The translations under genes were made by a program, and so were the position numbers. A model generated the notes under the pieces. It was not told the origin of the DNA and made no database searches. It worked only from the letters and a program-made list of their open reading frames with translations. From positions 620,001 to 684,000 of the forward strand of contig JAHRHY010000009.1 of NCBI GenBank assembly GCA_019671135.1: 64,000 nt of DNA. The letters are read 5' to 3'. Positions within the stretch are counted from its first letter, which is position 1. Every line of letters starts with the position of its first letter. Shown piece by piece: positions 1 through 10,613 of the stretch. The DNA is from Linnemannia hyalina (Eukaryota > Mortierellomycota > Mortierellomycetes > Mortierellales > Mortierellaceae).

Positions 1-105
1 CTGTTGCACGAAATTCGGTAGCGTCACATGCTCTTCGCCTTTCTCTCTGTTCAGTGCCCAAAGGACATGCTTTCGAAAGGCGCCTTTAGTTACTGAATTA
101 TCCAT
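1..105 (-). CDS. First exon of an unidentified gene running off the left edge (partial)
   Basis: Reading leftwards from an ATG at 105-103 the frame stays open for 35 codons to the window edge. The start context is good (A at -3, G at +4). The peptide begins MDNSVTKGAF, continues with a basic, amphipathic-looking stretch (RKHVLWALNREKGEEH) and ends TLPNFVQQ. I do not recognise the family. A 35-codon open frame can occur by chance, so the call rests on start context and composition. The plus strand is purine-rich at about 465-560, which on the minus strand would be the CT-rich leader seen before other genes here. Confidence 0.4.
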   Translation of the reverse strand, partial: MDNSVTKGAFRKHVLWALNREKGEEHVTLPNFVQQ

Positions 106-1374
106 TGTGCTGTATGGGACGGTAGCATATGGAAAGGATAATAGCGGTGGTTGGAGAGACAAATGGAATTGTTTATCGTACAGATAGCAGAAGTAATGAA
201 CAATTGAGAAAAATAAGAGGACAGATGGGACAGCGAGACATAAAAAAGAAGATAAGGCCAGTATGAGTTAACAGCGAAAGATACCATGACAGTAATCCAG
301 TAATGGAAAATAGTCCACCTCATGGAGATTTTGTCGCAACTAACCTGGCTGACAGACCTTCAGCGGCTAAATCTGTGTGCAGCTCATAGAGCCGAGATTG
401 CACTCTGTCTACCTGTTTCTGTGCACAAATAAAGAGCCACAGCACTTGCCTTAGGATGGAAAATCACGAGAAAGAGAGAGGAGAGCGGGGTGATATGGGA
501 GAGAAAAATGATTGAGGTGATGTGACAACGGTAGATGAAGATAACGAGACACGAGAGGAGTTGGGGTTAAGGAACAAAAAAATCAGTGTGTAAAAGAGGA
601 CTTAAAACAAGATACCAATGAAAGGATGAACAACAGGCGTGGTAGTGGTGGCAAAAGTGGAAAAAAGAAGGGCTTGGGAGAGGTAATGAAGGGAGAAGTG
701 AGGAGAAAGGAATGACCATAAGAAGCCATCAATGTCAGGTATCTTTAAGGGGTGGTGGTTAGTTGCTTCCCCGAATTGAAGATTAAGGGCTACTAATTTT
801 TGCACAAGCGTACTTCAGGCTAGCGATCTTCTGGCGACTTGTCTTCTTCCTCTATCACAAAGCAATTTTTCAGGTGCGCTTGGAAGCCAGGATATACATC
901 CATGCTGTGCCCATGGTGGCATCACCCATCCATCGGATGACACTCGGATACCGCCTTGGGAACGTTACCCCACCTTTTACAATATCGACACAGGAAGATA
1001 CCAGTCCACTATCGACAGTGCCCCATCGCCATATCGCCATCATCGGCACTCTTGTTGTTTTGGAGATGGAGGAACTCGGCCGCATGAATCAGAGGAGAGA
1101 TCATCACCAAAATCAGGTCGGACCTCTGCCCGATCACTTTTGTCTTCAGAGAAGGATTGCCTAGAACCGCTGCTCGGCCATTTTAAAACGACAACCGTTA
1201 ATTCCCAGACGTTATTCCAGCCAGGAAGCACATAATTTCAGGAACCAACGCAACAACATACACCAAAAACAACCAAAAACAACTACGCCCACACCTCTCA
1301 GCACCCAACATCAATTGGCCGTAATTAAGTCGACTCACCCTATATCTTTTCAACATCTCGTATCAACTGTAGAA
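106..1374. other. Intergenic region, divergent promoters
   Basis: No convincing gene. It separates the minus-strand partial gene at the left edge from eL31, so it should hold two divergent promoters. The plus strand is purine-rich around 465-560. The open frame at 874-1164 lacks homology, overlaps competing frames and is not called. Confidence 0.5.
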
Positions 1375-2132
1375 ATGGCCAAGGAATCCAAGGGTACCAA
1401 GCGTTCTACCATCCACGACGTTGTCGCTCGTGAGTACACCATTCACTTGCACAAGCACGTCCACGGCAGGTAAATACTTCTCTCCCTTTGAGCAAGATCC
1501 TTTGGGCGCTTTGACAGGAGCAAGCGGGATATCATGGACAGGACACTCTGGACGTTAGTTGTTGAGGAGTGGGACCGTTGGACAGAGCAGGACAAATTTG
1601 TCCTGCCTACTTGGGATGGGGTTACAAGAGGAGTCGCGCAACAGTGTGATTCTCCACAATCCCCTGGTCTCATTTTTTCAACTTACTCAGGCGATCTGTA
1701 AGAAAAAAAGATGCGGTATCTCAGGAACGACATTACTGTCACAGGATACCGCCACTGCTGCTCTATCTCCAAGGAAAACAGCAGCTTACAACCAAACCAA
1801 CGCACACGCTCTCCTCAAAAACAAGGATACTCACCTAATTCCTTTCCACCTTATAACAAAACAGATCCTTCAAGAAGCGTGCCCCCCACGCCATCAAGGC
1901 TATCAAGGCTTTCGCCCAGAAGACCATGGGTACCTCCGATGTCCGTGTCGACCCCAGCTTGAACAAGCAGATCTGGTCCAAGGGTATCAAGACCGTCCAG
2001 CACCGCATCCGCGTCCGCTTGTCCCGCAAGCGTAACGACGATGAGGAGGCCAAGGAGAAGTTGTACACCTACGTCTCGTACGTTCCCGTCACCTCCTTCA
2101 AGGGTCTCGAGACCCAGGTCTGCGACGAGTAA
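1375..2132 (+). CDS. RPL31: 60S ribosomal protein eL31
   Basis: Two exons, 1375-1469 and 1865-2132, joined in phase (AG + A gives Arg) to 120 residues. The donor is gtaaat and the acceptor acag. The N-terminal exon encodes [20 protein letters not shown] and the second exon carries the family core: [27 protein letters not shown], then [12 protein letters not shown] and [10 protein letters not shown]. Length fits the family (yeast 113, human 125). eL31 is a structural protein of the large ribosomal subunit near the peptide exit tunnel. The 395-nt intron contains a perfect 8-bp inverted repeat at 1713-1752 (see findings). Codon use is strongly biased to C/G endings, as expected for a highly expressed gene. 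Confidence 0.97.
1713..1752 (+). repeat. Inverted repeat inside the eL31 intron
   Basis: The 8-nt arms GCGGTATC (1713-1720) and GATACCGC (1745-1752) are exact reverse complements separated by 24 nt, so the intron RNA can form a hairpin. A second shorter pairing (CTGCTG with CAGCAG) and the trinucleotide ACA follow within 40 nt. No C/D boxes are visible. Function unknown. Confidence 0.45.
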
Positions 2133-2962
2133 AGTTACTACTATTAGTATCTTTGTTTATTCCTCCTAATAGGTATCTGCCATTAAAAAATCCCAACCCA
2201 AAAAGAATTCACTTGTGTGCTTTTGCTTGTTGCTTTGTTATCTGTATGCTCCTTTTTAATTTGGTGGCGTAGAATTGTTGATCCACTTTGGTGGTACGTG
2301 CATCACAAAAGGAGTCATTTTTTTTCTTTCAAGGCCAACTCTGCAGATATGATCAACTCTCTCACACCACAGACATTGTTTGATGATGATCTAGTTGTCG
2401 AGAAGGAAGTATGGTTATCTTCATCATATGCACCCACCTTGTGCAGACTCACTCACACCCAGATATAGTCGAAAGAACAAGTTTGGATCGGAATAGGCGA
2501 TGAGCAATTGAACATCCGTCGGTTGGGTACAAATGCAGGGCGAGATAGGAATTTTTTTGCTGTTCTTTTGCTCGTGTCCACAACACCATAGCCTCAAACC
2601 CAAGAATGAAACCACGTTTGTTGTAAACGCGTCCAAGCTTTCAGTCTTTTCCAAGAAGGACGATCTCTCCCCTCCTTCCTCTTCCCCACCGAGACAGGAG
2701 CCTTTTTTATCCGCTTTTTCATCATTGTTGGCTCTTCTTAAAACGTAAGGTCATACCTCTGACCCTCTTCTCTTTCCTCAACATTCCCATCCCATTATTG
2801 AACAGCGTTCCATCTCCTTTTTCCTTACCTAATAATACCATTTAATCAGATCCAGCATCATTAACCTCCAGCATCATCAACCTCCAGCATATCCCTCTAG
2901 TTCTCGCCCAAGACACAACCTCAACAGCTTCAACAACCACACGACACCCTCTTGCCCTCTCC
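2133..2962. other. Intergenic region between eL31 and the chitin deacetylase
   Basis: Holds the eL31 3' end and the chitin deacetylase leader. The last 300 nt are CT-rich on the plus strand (for example 2665-2700 and 2755-2830), matching other leaders in this window. No gene is supported. Confidence 0.5.
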
Positions 2963-4556
2963 ATGCCAATGGCGCCCTTATTCGGCAGGAACCTAAACCC
3001 CAACACGACCCGCCGCCAATGGGCGCTTCTTGCGATGATCCTCTTAACAATGCCAGCGCTGGCGCAGGTCGTCTTTGGAGCGGTCGACAATAAGCTCACC
3101 ACAGAGCAAGCCTTCAAGATGCTCTCTTCCCCCCTCACCCCCATGGACATCACCCCCAACGGCGATCAAAACATCAACCTGCTAACCAACAAGCAAATCG
3201 ACTACCATGGCATCGTCCACACCCATGACGGGGCGACCGAGGATAAGGCCATTGGGGACGAAGAAGTCACTCATGGTGAACGCGAGCGCGGTGGCAGTCG
3301 TGGAAAGAGCAGGATGAACATGGCGCTCTATCCACCCCGAAACAAGATCCCGGACGTCAACACTCCACAGGTCAAGGCCTGGGTCGCCGAGATCGATTGG
3401 TCCAAGGTTCCCAATATCCCTGTCGCGGAAGGTTTAGCACCCGATACGCCTCAATTCCCGAAATGCCCTCCGGACGAAGAGATGGACCGGACGACTTGTT
3501 GGTGGTCTTGCTATGGATGCACGGCGCCGACGGATATTATTACGTGCCCCTTGGCGAATCAGTGGGGGTTGACGTATGATGATGGGCCTAGCTTGGTGAC
3601 GAGGAACATGACCAAGTTTTTGATGGAGAAGAAAATCACCGCGACGTTCTTTGTGGTGGGGTCGCGAGTTCTGGAGTACCCGGATATCTTGCGTGAACAA
3701 GTCGCTCAGGGCCACCACATCGGCATGCACAGTAAGTTTTCGTTTGACATTTATCCAATCGCTATTTAGATAACCTTCAAGGCCATTTGTTGTATTATTG
3801 TGTACCATGGTCACTCAATCCTACATTCCATTTTCCCCCTCTTATCAACACACAGCATGGTCGCACAGCGGTCTGACAACCCTGACGAACCAAGAAATCG
3901 TCGCCGAGATCCGCTGGTCAGAAAAGGCTATCCGCGACGTAACAGGCCTAACCGCGAAATACGTCCGCCCACCCTTCGGAGATATCGACAACCGGGTCCG
4001 CGAGATCCTGCGCCAAATGGGGTACACGATCGTGATCTGGACAAAGGGCTGGGACACCAACGACTGGAGGATGCTAATGCACGAGATCCCCGAACGCGAG
4101 ATCATCAAGAACTTCAAGGACGCCCTCGATAACCGTGCCAACATCCAGTCGTCGAATGGGAAACCTGGGGGTCCGATTACGTTGGAACACGATGTGAGTA
4201 AGGATACCGTTCATGTGTCAAAAACGCTGATTGAAATGGCGGTTTCTAGGGGTTTGCATCCTATGAACCTTGCTGCCTGTCTTGGTGATACGACGCCTTA
4301 TCAGCGCGGATCAAAGTTGGGACCTGGTGGTGCAGTCGAGAAGATTAATGGTGGTGATTTTACGGGTTCCTACAGGGGTATGACGGGCATGGAAGAGCAG
4401 GATTATAATACCCCTTCCAAGACCGGTGGTAAGAAGGGCGAAGCCAAGAGCTCTTCTTCCTCTTCTACCAGTGATGCCGTCGCTGCCCTCCAGCAGTCTG
4501 CGGTCTATGCTGCCATGGGCTTGACCGCCGTCGCGTCCGTTATGTTGACCCTCTAG
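2963..4556 (+). CDS. Chitin deacetylase (NodB / carbohydrate esterase 4), probably GPI-anchored
   Basis: Exons 2963-3731 and 3856-4556 join in phase (A + CA gives Thr257) to 489 residues. The enzyme removes acetyl groups from chitin to give chitosan in the cell wall. All five NodB motifs are present: TYDDGP (204-209, catalytic base and metal Asp), HTWSH (256-260, metal histidines, split by the intron), RPPFG (294-298), WDTNDW (322-327) and LEHD (366-369, catalytic His). The N-terminus has a signal or anchor helix (about residues 18-38, WALLAMILLTMPALAQVVFG). The C-terminus is Ser-rich and ends in a hydrophobic tail (AMGLTAVASVMLTL), typical of GPI addition. A decayed relative lies 5 kb downstream at 9645-10426. 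The gene is convergent with the telobox gene, with 143 bp between stops. Confidence 0.93.
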
Positions 4557-4699
4557 AATAATATCAACCCTACAACCTAATTTTCGCACACCTTTTTCCA
4601 TAATACAACTAATACAACTATTATTGTTCTTTGTTAACTATGGTACAGTGAATGAATGATATGAAGACGAAAGAGAAAAGAAGGGGCAGTACAAAGTGC

Positions 4700-7595
4700 T
4701 CAGAAACCGCGCTTGGGTGTAGAAAACTTGTGATGGGGGACGGCATCCGCTTTGGCTCTATTGATCATGATGACCTCCTGTCGGTGCTGGCCCTCATCCG
4801 TCTTCTCGCGGTACTTGTCCTTCAAGTTGACCTGTGTCCTATGCTTCAGCACATTCCCATGGCGCTCGTCGTGTGCCTTGAGCTGTGCCCATTTGACATT
4901 CCGCTTCTTCCGTCCCTCAGCATCGCCTTGAGTCGGGTCATGCAAGAACTGAGGGGCGAGCTCCATCAGCCGATTGACTTCTTCGGAGCTCCACGGCCGG
5001 TATTTCCGTTTCTCCTTGAGAGGAGTTCGATTTTGAAGCACTTGGGAAACACTGGTCACTGGAGGCCCACTCCGGTTGCTCGGTCCAGCCGATCCACTAC
5101 TGCTGCTGCTGCTGTTGCCATTACTGCCACTTTGTCGCATCGCCTTTCCCGCTTCCTGAAGGGCATCCATCGTCGACTGGAAGCGATCATGCGCAGGAGA
5201 CTGCTTATCGGAAAGGGGAGGAGTCGGCACCGATTCCTTCGTGCTCTTCTTTTTGAGCTCCCGGGGCGGTACATCGGTGTCATCATCCTCAAACTCTGAA
5301 TCGCTCGGCGCCTTAAACACTCTCTTCGTCTTCTTGATGCTGATAAATGGATCCGGTTCCGACTGCTTCACCCCCACTCGCTCTGGCGCTAGCAGGGATT
5401 TTGGTGGTGCTCCTGCCGGGGTTCCTACTGGGGATGCGGTTGTGGCTGCTGTTTTATGTGTTGGTGATGATTCTTTTGATGGCGATAGTGGTCTTGGTTT
5501 TGTTGCTGGTTCTGGTTGCGGTGTCTGGGATAGTTTGCGTTTTGGCAACGGTATTATCTGTTCTTGGCCTTGCCGTGTTGTTGAAGTATGTTGTGCAGTT
5601 GTGGTCTGTTGTGCTGTTGAGGTCTCTTGTTCTGTTGAGTTTTTTTGAGCTGTTGAGGTCGAAGTCTGCTGTGCTATTGAGGATTGCTGTGCTGCCAAGG
5701 CTTGTTGTAAGTTAATCCCGGCTGCGGCGGTGGGTGCTAAATCAGCGCTCAACGAGTCCTGCACGACAGTTTTGGCGACATTGTTGTGGACACTCTTGGA
5801 GAGGAGGAGACTTGCTTGGGCGAGATTTTCCAATCCGGATCGAGTAAACGAGAGGGCGACGCCTCTGGACTGTCCGTTAATGCCTCTTAAACCACTCCCG
5901 TCCGGCGCAATTCCGAATGGGTGGTAAGCTTGTCTCGGTGCCTTACGCCGTCGCATCAACGGCTCCTCCTCTTCCTCTTCATCCTCCTCGTCCTCAACTT
6001 TAACAGTCGCATTCGTCTCCTCTGCTCTCTCCTCCGCGACGGTCTCTTTCTCTTGAACACTATCTGGCGTGTCTTCGATGCCATCCGCCTTGTCCTCAGC
6101 GCCATTTTCTCCTTCCTCAACACCAGCCACCTTCTCCTCGACCTCGCCAGATGAAGTCAATCCTCCCTCGTGTTCGTATCTGTCCCGAGCACTGAACTCC
6201 GTATCTTCCTGCGCGGTGAATTCCAGTGTCCGTTCCTCGCGCACCGTCCCTTCTTCGTCGTAAGGCTCTTCAAACCAATCCGAATCAATATCCGGTAGGG
6301 CAGGCTGACCGACTTGTTCGAAATTCCGGCGTAAAGACGCGACTTGGTTGTCTCGGATCTCCATTAGGTTGTCGACAAGGTTATTTTCGTTAAGAGGCGG
6401 ATCGAGTTCCTGAATAGCTACCTCAAGTTGCACAATGATCAGCCTTAAAGTGTTTTGATACAGTCCGTACAGTCGACTTGTATCTTGTGCTGCCCGTGTG
6501 GCGACTTCAAACATCCACGCCTAATGTTGTAAGAAGTCCACAATAAAAATTTTAGCGGTCAGTGGATGACAGCGCCGACATATTTCACTCAGTCAACCTG
6601 CTGTGATGCACCTCCTGGGAATGAAACGAAGCTGAAAGAGTCAAGTTTTTACCATTGCAGAATCTGATATCCGCTGCAAGTTGACGGTCGTGTCGCGTTT
6701 TCCCCGTGTCCTTTGTTCCCACCGCTGTTTCAGGTCCTCTACTGGACTGTAATACGCCATATCCTGCTTGTCCCGCATACAGAGCGCCATCATCTAACAG
6801 GAAGTATAGGATAGGTAATAGGTGTTATTGACATTTCCTTCGTCTCTCGCAGACATATTCCTGTCAGAGCGTGTTTGTAAATAACATATCAATCTTCTGC
6901 TCGCAAATGGAACAACAAAAAAAAAAGAGCCAAACAGCGATGACGCCTCTCTTACCAGACAAACAATCTGCATCAAAGTCTTCCAGTACATTCCTGGATC
7001 ATCCACATCAACCGAGGCACTATTGTCAAGCTGCGGTCGAAACATTCGGATATAGCCTGAGAGTCCACGATTGAGGCGTGTCAGATCCAGGTCCCGCATA
7101 AAGAGATCCCGCACCATCACTGCTAAGTCGTGTCGCGTGATAAAGTCTTCTTCCAATCCAAACTCCAGAATATGGTGGTTCTCTAGGAACCTGAATTTGG
7201 GATCCGGATCCATATTGTCCTGTCCTCCTAAAGCGAGAGTGAGAGAGAGTTTTGTGCAGTTTGCAGGAATAGTAATTTAGTGGGAGGCATGGAAATAAAG
7301 GAGATGAAAACTCAAATTACGGCAGCGTACAGCGTACTCCTTCTTCTTTCGTTGTTTACAAAACGCACGTACTTAAGTACCGGCTCCATTGATAATCAAG
7401 GTCGTCATGCTCAATCTGCAGCTGCAGGATAGGGTCGGTCATAGAGACGTGGCTGTGGAGGAAGACGTATGTCCAGGCGTCGAATGCCATGAGGAGGTCG
7501 TCATTGTCGCATAAGGAATCCTTCACGTCGATGTCCTTTGGTGTGCCTGGTTGCGGTTTTTTGTTCTGAAGAGAGGCCTTCCTGTTGCGGGGCAT
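4700..7595 (-). CDS. Telobox Myb-domain protein, TRF/Taz1/Tbf1-like telomere-binding candidate
   Basis: Four exons (7595-7373, 7227-6956, 6793-6653, 6520-4700) join in phase to 818 residues. The C-terminal domain (about 719-790) is Myb/SANT-like, with W722, W756 and the telobox signature VNLKDKYR at 776-783. In TRF1/TRF2, Taz1 and Tbf1 this motif (VDLKDKWR-type) reads duplex telomeric repeats. The N-terminal 300 residues are mostly helical and fairly well ordered, consistent with a TRFH-type dimerisation domain, though I cannot confirm that fold. The middle (about 340-700) is low complexity: acidic Glu stretches, Gln/Thr-rich repeats (STAQQT-type) and a Ser run near 680. Expected role: a nuclear protein that binds telomeres or general telobox sites. 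The first exon ends at a strong gtacgt donor; the alternative donor eight bases earlier breaks the frame. Confidence 0.8.
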
Positions 7596-7919
7596 TTAGT
7601 CGGTTTTGTGGCCAGGAGAGATGCAGTAAAGGGTGAAAATAGGAAGGGATGGAGGAAAAACTCATTTTTTTCGGGGGCGACACGTTTTGATTAATATGAC
7701 CTTGACAGTCACGTGCTCTGCCTTTACGATGCGCACTTCGAACAAGGCAGAGAAATCGTCCACCAGCTCAACGCTGCCCTTCCCTTCCACATTCAACATA
7801 GCATATTTCGCCAACAATGATCGACAAAAAAAACCAAGAGACAGAGAGAGAAAGAAATAGTGGTAATGGTCTCAGTAAGGTCGGACCCACATAATTTTAT
7901 TGTGAGAGGTTTCCGTAAT
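7596..7919. other. Short intergenic region
   Basis: It lies between the telobox gene start and the eL34 stop, both on the minus strand. It must hold the telobox promoter and the eL34 3' UTR. The short open frames here have no support. Confidence 0.5.
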
Positions 7920-8776
7920 TTACTTGGAGGACTTCTTGGCGGGCTTGGCGGACTTAGCCTGGGCCTTGATGACCTTCTTGACGATCTTCTGCTCCTCGAT
8001 CAAGAAAGCGCGGACGATTCTGTCACGGACGCAGTTAGCGCAGCGGGAACCACCGTAGGCACGGTTGACGGTCTTCTGGCGGCGGGAGATGCGAGCGTAC
8101 TCGGTGGGGCGGAGAGCGGGGACCTATATACCGTTTCAAATGGAGAATAATGACAAAGCAGTAGTGAGTACAACTGTGCTCGTTGCGTAGAAGGTGGGAA
8201 GAAATGTTGCGCCACCAATTGGCGATCCAAGATCCAGAGCCACTTGTTGATAACTGCAGGGTGAGTGTAGTATGCTGAGCGCTCAGCTTGGTTAATTGTC
8301 GGCTGAACGCTGAAAGAAGCCTCTGTTACAAAACAGGTAGAGTTGATCCCTGCTGGTTGTTCGAAACATAGAAGTCGAAAAAAGATGTTTGATGCCGAGC
8401 TCATCCAAGATGTTGATTTCGATCCATCGGATCTCCCTCTGACCCACTCAAACTCGTACTCGCTTCATAAAAGCCTCCTCTCCACCACGGCTCTGCTTGG
8501 TGTGTCCTGCGATATCAATTATCGTCCATGCTGTCCTTGCTCTACTCTCCCAATAGCCTCAATTGCTCTGCTACTGGTAGTAACTCGCCCCTTTGTAGCT
8601 GTCGTTGGGAAACTTACACCGGGAAGAGCGACACCACAGTCACCGCACTTGGGGGCGGTACCGGGCTTCTTCTCATAGAGCCAAGTCAAGCGACCACCGG
8701 GGGTCTTGACGACGCGAGTCCTGTTGGACTTGGTGTTGTACGACAAACGGCGGCGGTAAGTGAGACGCTGAGCCAT
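7920..8776 (-). CDS. RPL34: 60S ribosomal protein eL34
   Basis: Exons 8776-8618 and 8123-7920 join at phase 0 to 120 residues. The N-terminus [20 protein letters not shown] and the zinc-ribbon half CGDCG are in exon 1. Exon 2 has [26 protein letters not shown] and [19 protein letters not shown], with a Lys/Ala-rich end. The paired cysteines CxxC (exon 1) and CxxC (exon 2) are the family zinc site. The donor is gtaagt and the acceptor atag. The 494-nt intron shows no clear snoRNA boxes on the sense strand. It is a structural protein of the large subunit. Confidence 0.97.
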
Positions 8777-9644
8777 CTTCTACAAAAGTGGTCGTAAATA
8801 GTAAAAGGAGTCCCTGTTAGAGACGTCTTATTGTTGCACGGTTGTGTCTTTCCCGATGGCTCGGAAGTGAGTGTGCTGATGTTTGAGGGTGTCGAAGAAA
8901 GGTCGCTTGCGCCTGCTAAGAGTATAACTCTTGATAGCTGAGTTGATGAACGGTGTCGAGGTTATACGTCATAGCTGATCACTTTTGGAAGGGTATTGAT
9001 GAGCCGTTCGTGAAAAAGTCGGGTGTTGAGTATGCTGAAAAATATTTCCATAGGATCCTACGTTCAGGATGGCAGCGATTCTCCTTGTAGATCTGTTACG
9101 CCGGCAAAAGCCCTCCCGAAAAAACTCTCTCAGATGTGTACTGCCGGACTGAATGGCGTTGAATGTCAGGGTATGGCCAGGCAGTCATCCCTCAGACCAT
9201 CCTCCCTTGTTTGACACAAGAGATGTAGGTCTTTTGCCTTATGGGTGATGGGATCAGGTGCCGATGTTGGTTTTTCGAATGGACAATATCGATGTTGGTG
9301 ATTCCTGCATGGCTGGTTTGGTTGATTGCTGGCGAGGCGTCGATAGGATGAATGGATGGATTGGTCCCGATAGCCTTGGGGTTCGATGGATGATGCCCCG
9401 TATGATTCCCCAGCACAATAATTACAATTATCAAGTTGGAAAGGAGGGCTTGATTTCTCTGCTCCCGGCACAATCAAAAGGTCCATCTGAGTGGCTTGTT
9501 CCCTTCTTCTTTCTCCGTGACTGTTCACTTGTCTATCTGTAGGCTCGCGTTTTTCCTCTCCACGCCTACATTCCCTAAGATGTCCTCTTGTTGCTTTCTC
9601 TCACTATCTCAACTCTCTTTTCCTTGACTCTGTCTCTCTCCTAG
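8777..9644. other. Intergenic region, eL34 promoter
   Basis: Upstream of eL34 and before the chitin deacetylase remnant. I looked for the missing N-terminal half of that remnant (TYDDGP and HxxxH motifs) here and did not find it. No gene is supported. Confidence 0.5.
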
Positions 9645-10426
9645 GTAGCCACAAACACCATTGACAACATTGACAAACGTCGAGGTCCAATGGATCGAGA
9701 AGGCGATCGAGGAAGTCATCGGCCACAAAGCTCGCGATGTCGATAACCGTATCCGTTTTGTCTTCAAGAAACTGGGCTATATCATTGTTGACTGGTCTGG
9801 AAGAAAGGATCTTGATACTAAGGATCTTGATGGTACGCTCTATTGGTAGTCTTTTTTTTGTTTTGTTTGTGTTGTTGAAATGCTCTATTTTTGCTGTGCT
9901 CAACGCTCAACCCCTGATTCACTCAAAAGCCTGACAATGTCGCATACATTTATAGTGGTGGCGGGAGAAAAGAAACCCCCTCGCAGCCTACACAAACCCC
10001 AACAACCTTACATACTCAAGGATTCATCACCCTCGCCTACGAACACCTGCCCAGAAACCATCGCCGTCTTCAAAGAACTCGTTCTCCTCGGCATCCAATT
10101 CGGCCTCAAGATCCAATCCGTTGCCTCCTGTCTCCAAGACAACTCGCCTTAAGCTTCTCCAAAGGGTGCTGGTAACGGTGGAATAAACCCTGAGGGATGG
10201 GAGGGGGCGACGGCGCCACCAGTCGGGGCATTTGGATTATAATGATTATTATACTATGGTGGGGCAGTTATTGAACAAATTGATGGCGCAGGCCAAGGGG
10301 CAGGGGTTGCCGACCGGTAGTGGTGGAGGTCATGGTTCTTTCTGGAAGGGCGTCTTTTGGTTGCTGAGAAGAAGGCTTTTGCGGACGCTCTTTGGGTCTT
10401 TGGTCGCTGGTTTGATCATGCTCTAG
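9645..10426 (+). pseudogene. Decayed chitin deacetylase, C-terminal half only
   Basis: Fragments in two frames match the intact enzyme at 2963-4556 in order. At 9661-9849 TTLTNVEVQWIEKAIEEV and DVDNRIRFVFKKLGY parallel TTLTNQEIVAEIRWSEKAI and DIDNRVREILRQMGY. At 10020-10052 GFITLAYEH parallels GPITLEHD. From 10054, in another frame, ETIAVFKELV and VASCLQDNSP parallel DTVHVSKTLI and LAACLGDTTP. The segment before DVDNR has lost the RPPFG motif, and WDTNDW has become LDTKDL. A frameshift lies near 10050 and stops follow at 10150-10152 and 10242. No N-terminal half with motifs 1 and 2 is visible. An acceptor-like ctag at 9641-9644 marks where the exon used to begin. A short hydrophobic C-terminal tail ends at 10426. 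Confidence 0.8.
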
Positions 10427-10613
10427 GAGGATCTCATTTTTTTTCATTTTTGTTAACAGGTATACCAGTTATTCATCCTTATACCTCTTTTGACGGACAA
10501 CAAATCAAGGGTATAAATCAATGTGGTTCTTTACTCTACTATTTCTCTTCGTTCGCCTCTTATCCGAGTACTCCATCTCGGCGGTATAATGGACGCTCCT
10601 CCTCCCTCCTCGT

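Noticed and set aside
874..1164. 96-codon plus-strand frame upstream of eL31
   Set aside because: Two other frames are open over the same bases, and the protein resembles nothing; more likely promoter sequence.
8124..8617. snoRNA in the eL34 intron
   Set aside because: No TGATGA/CTGA box pair on the sense strand and no strong hairpin pair.
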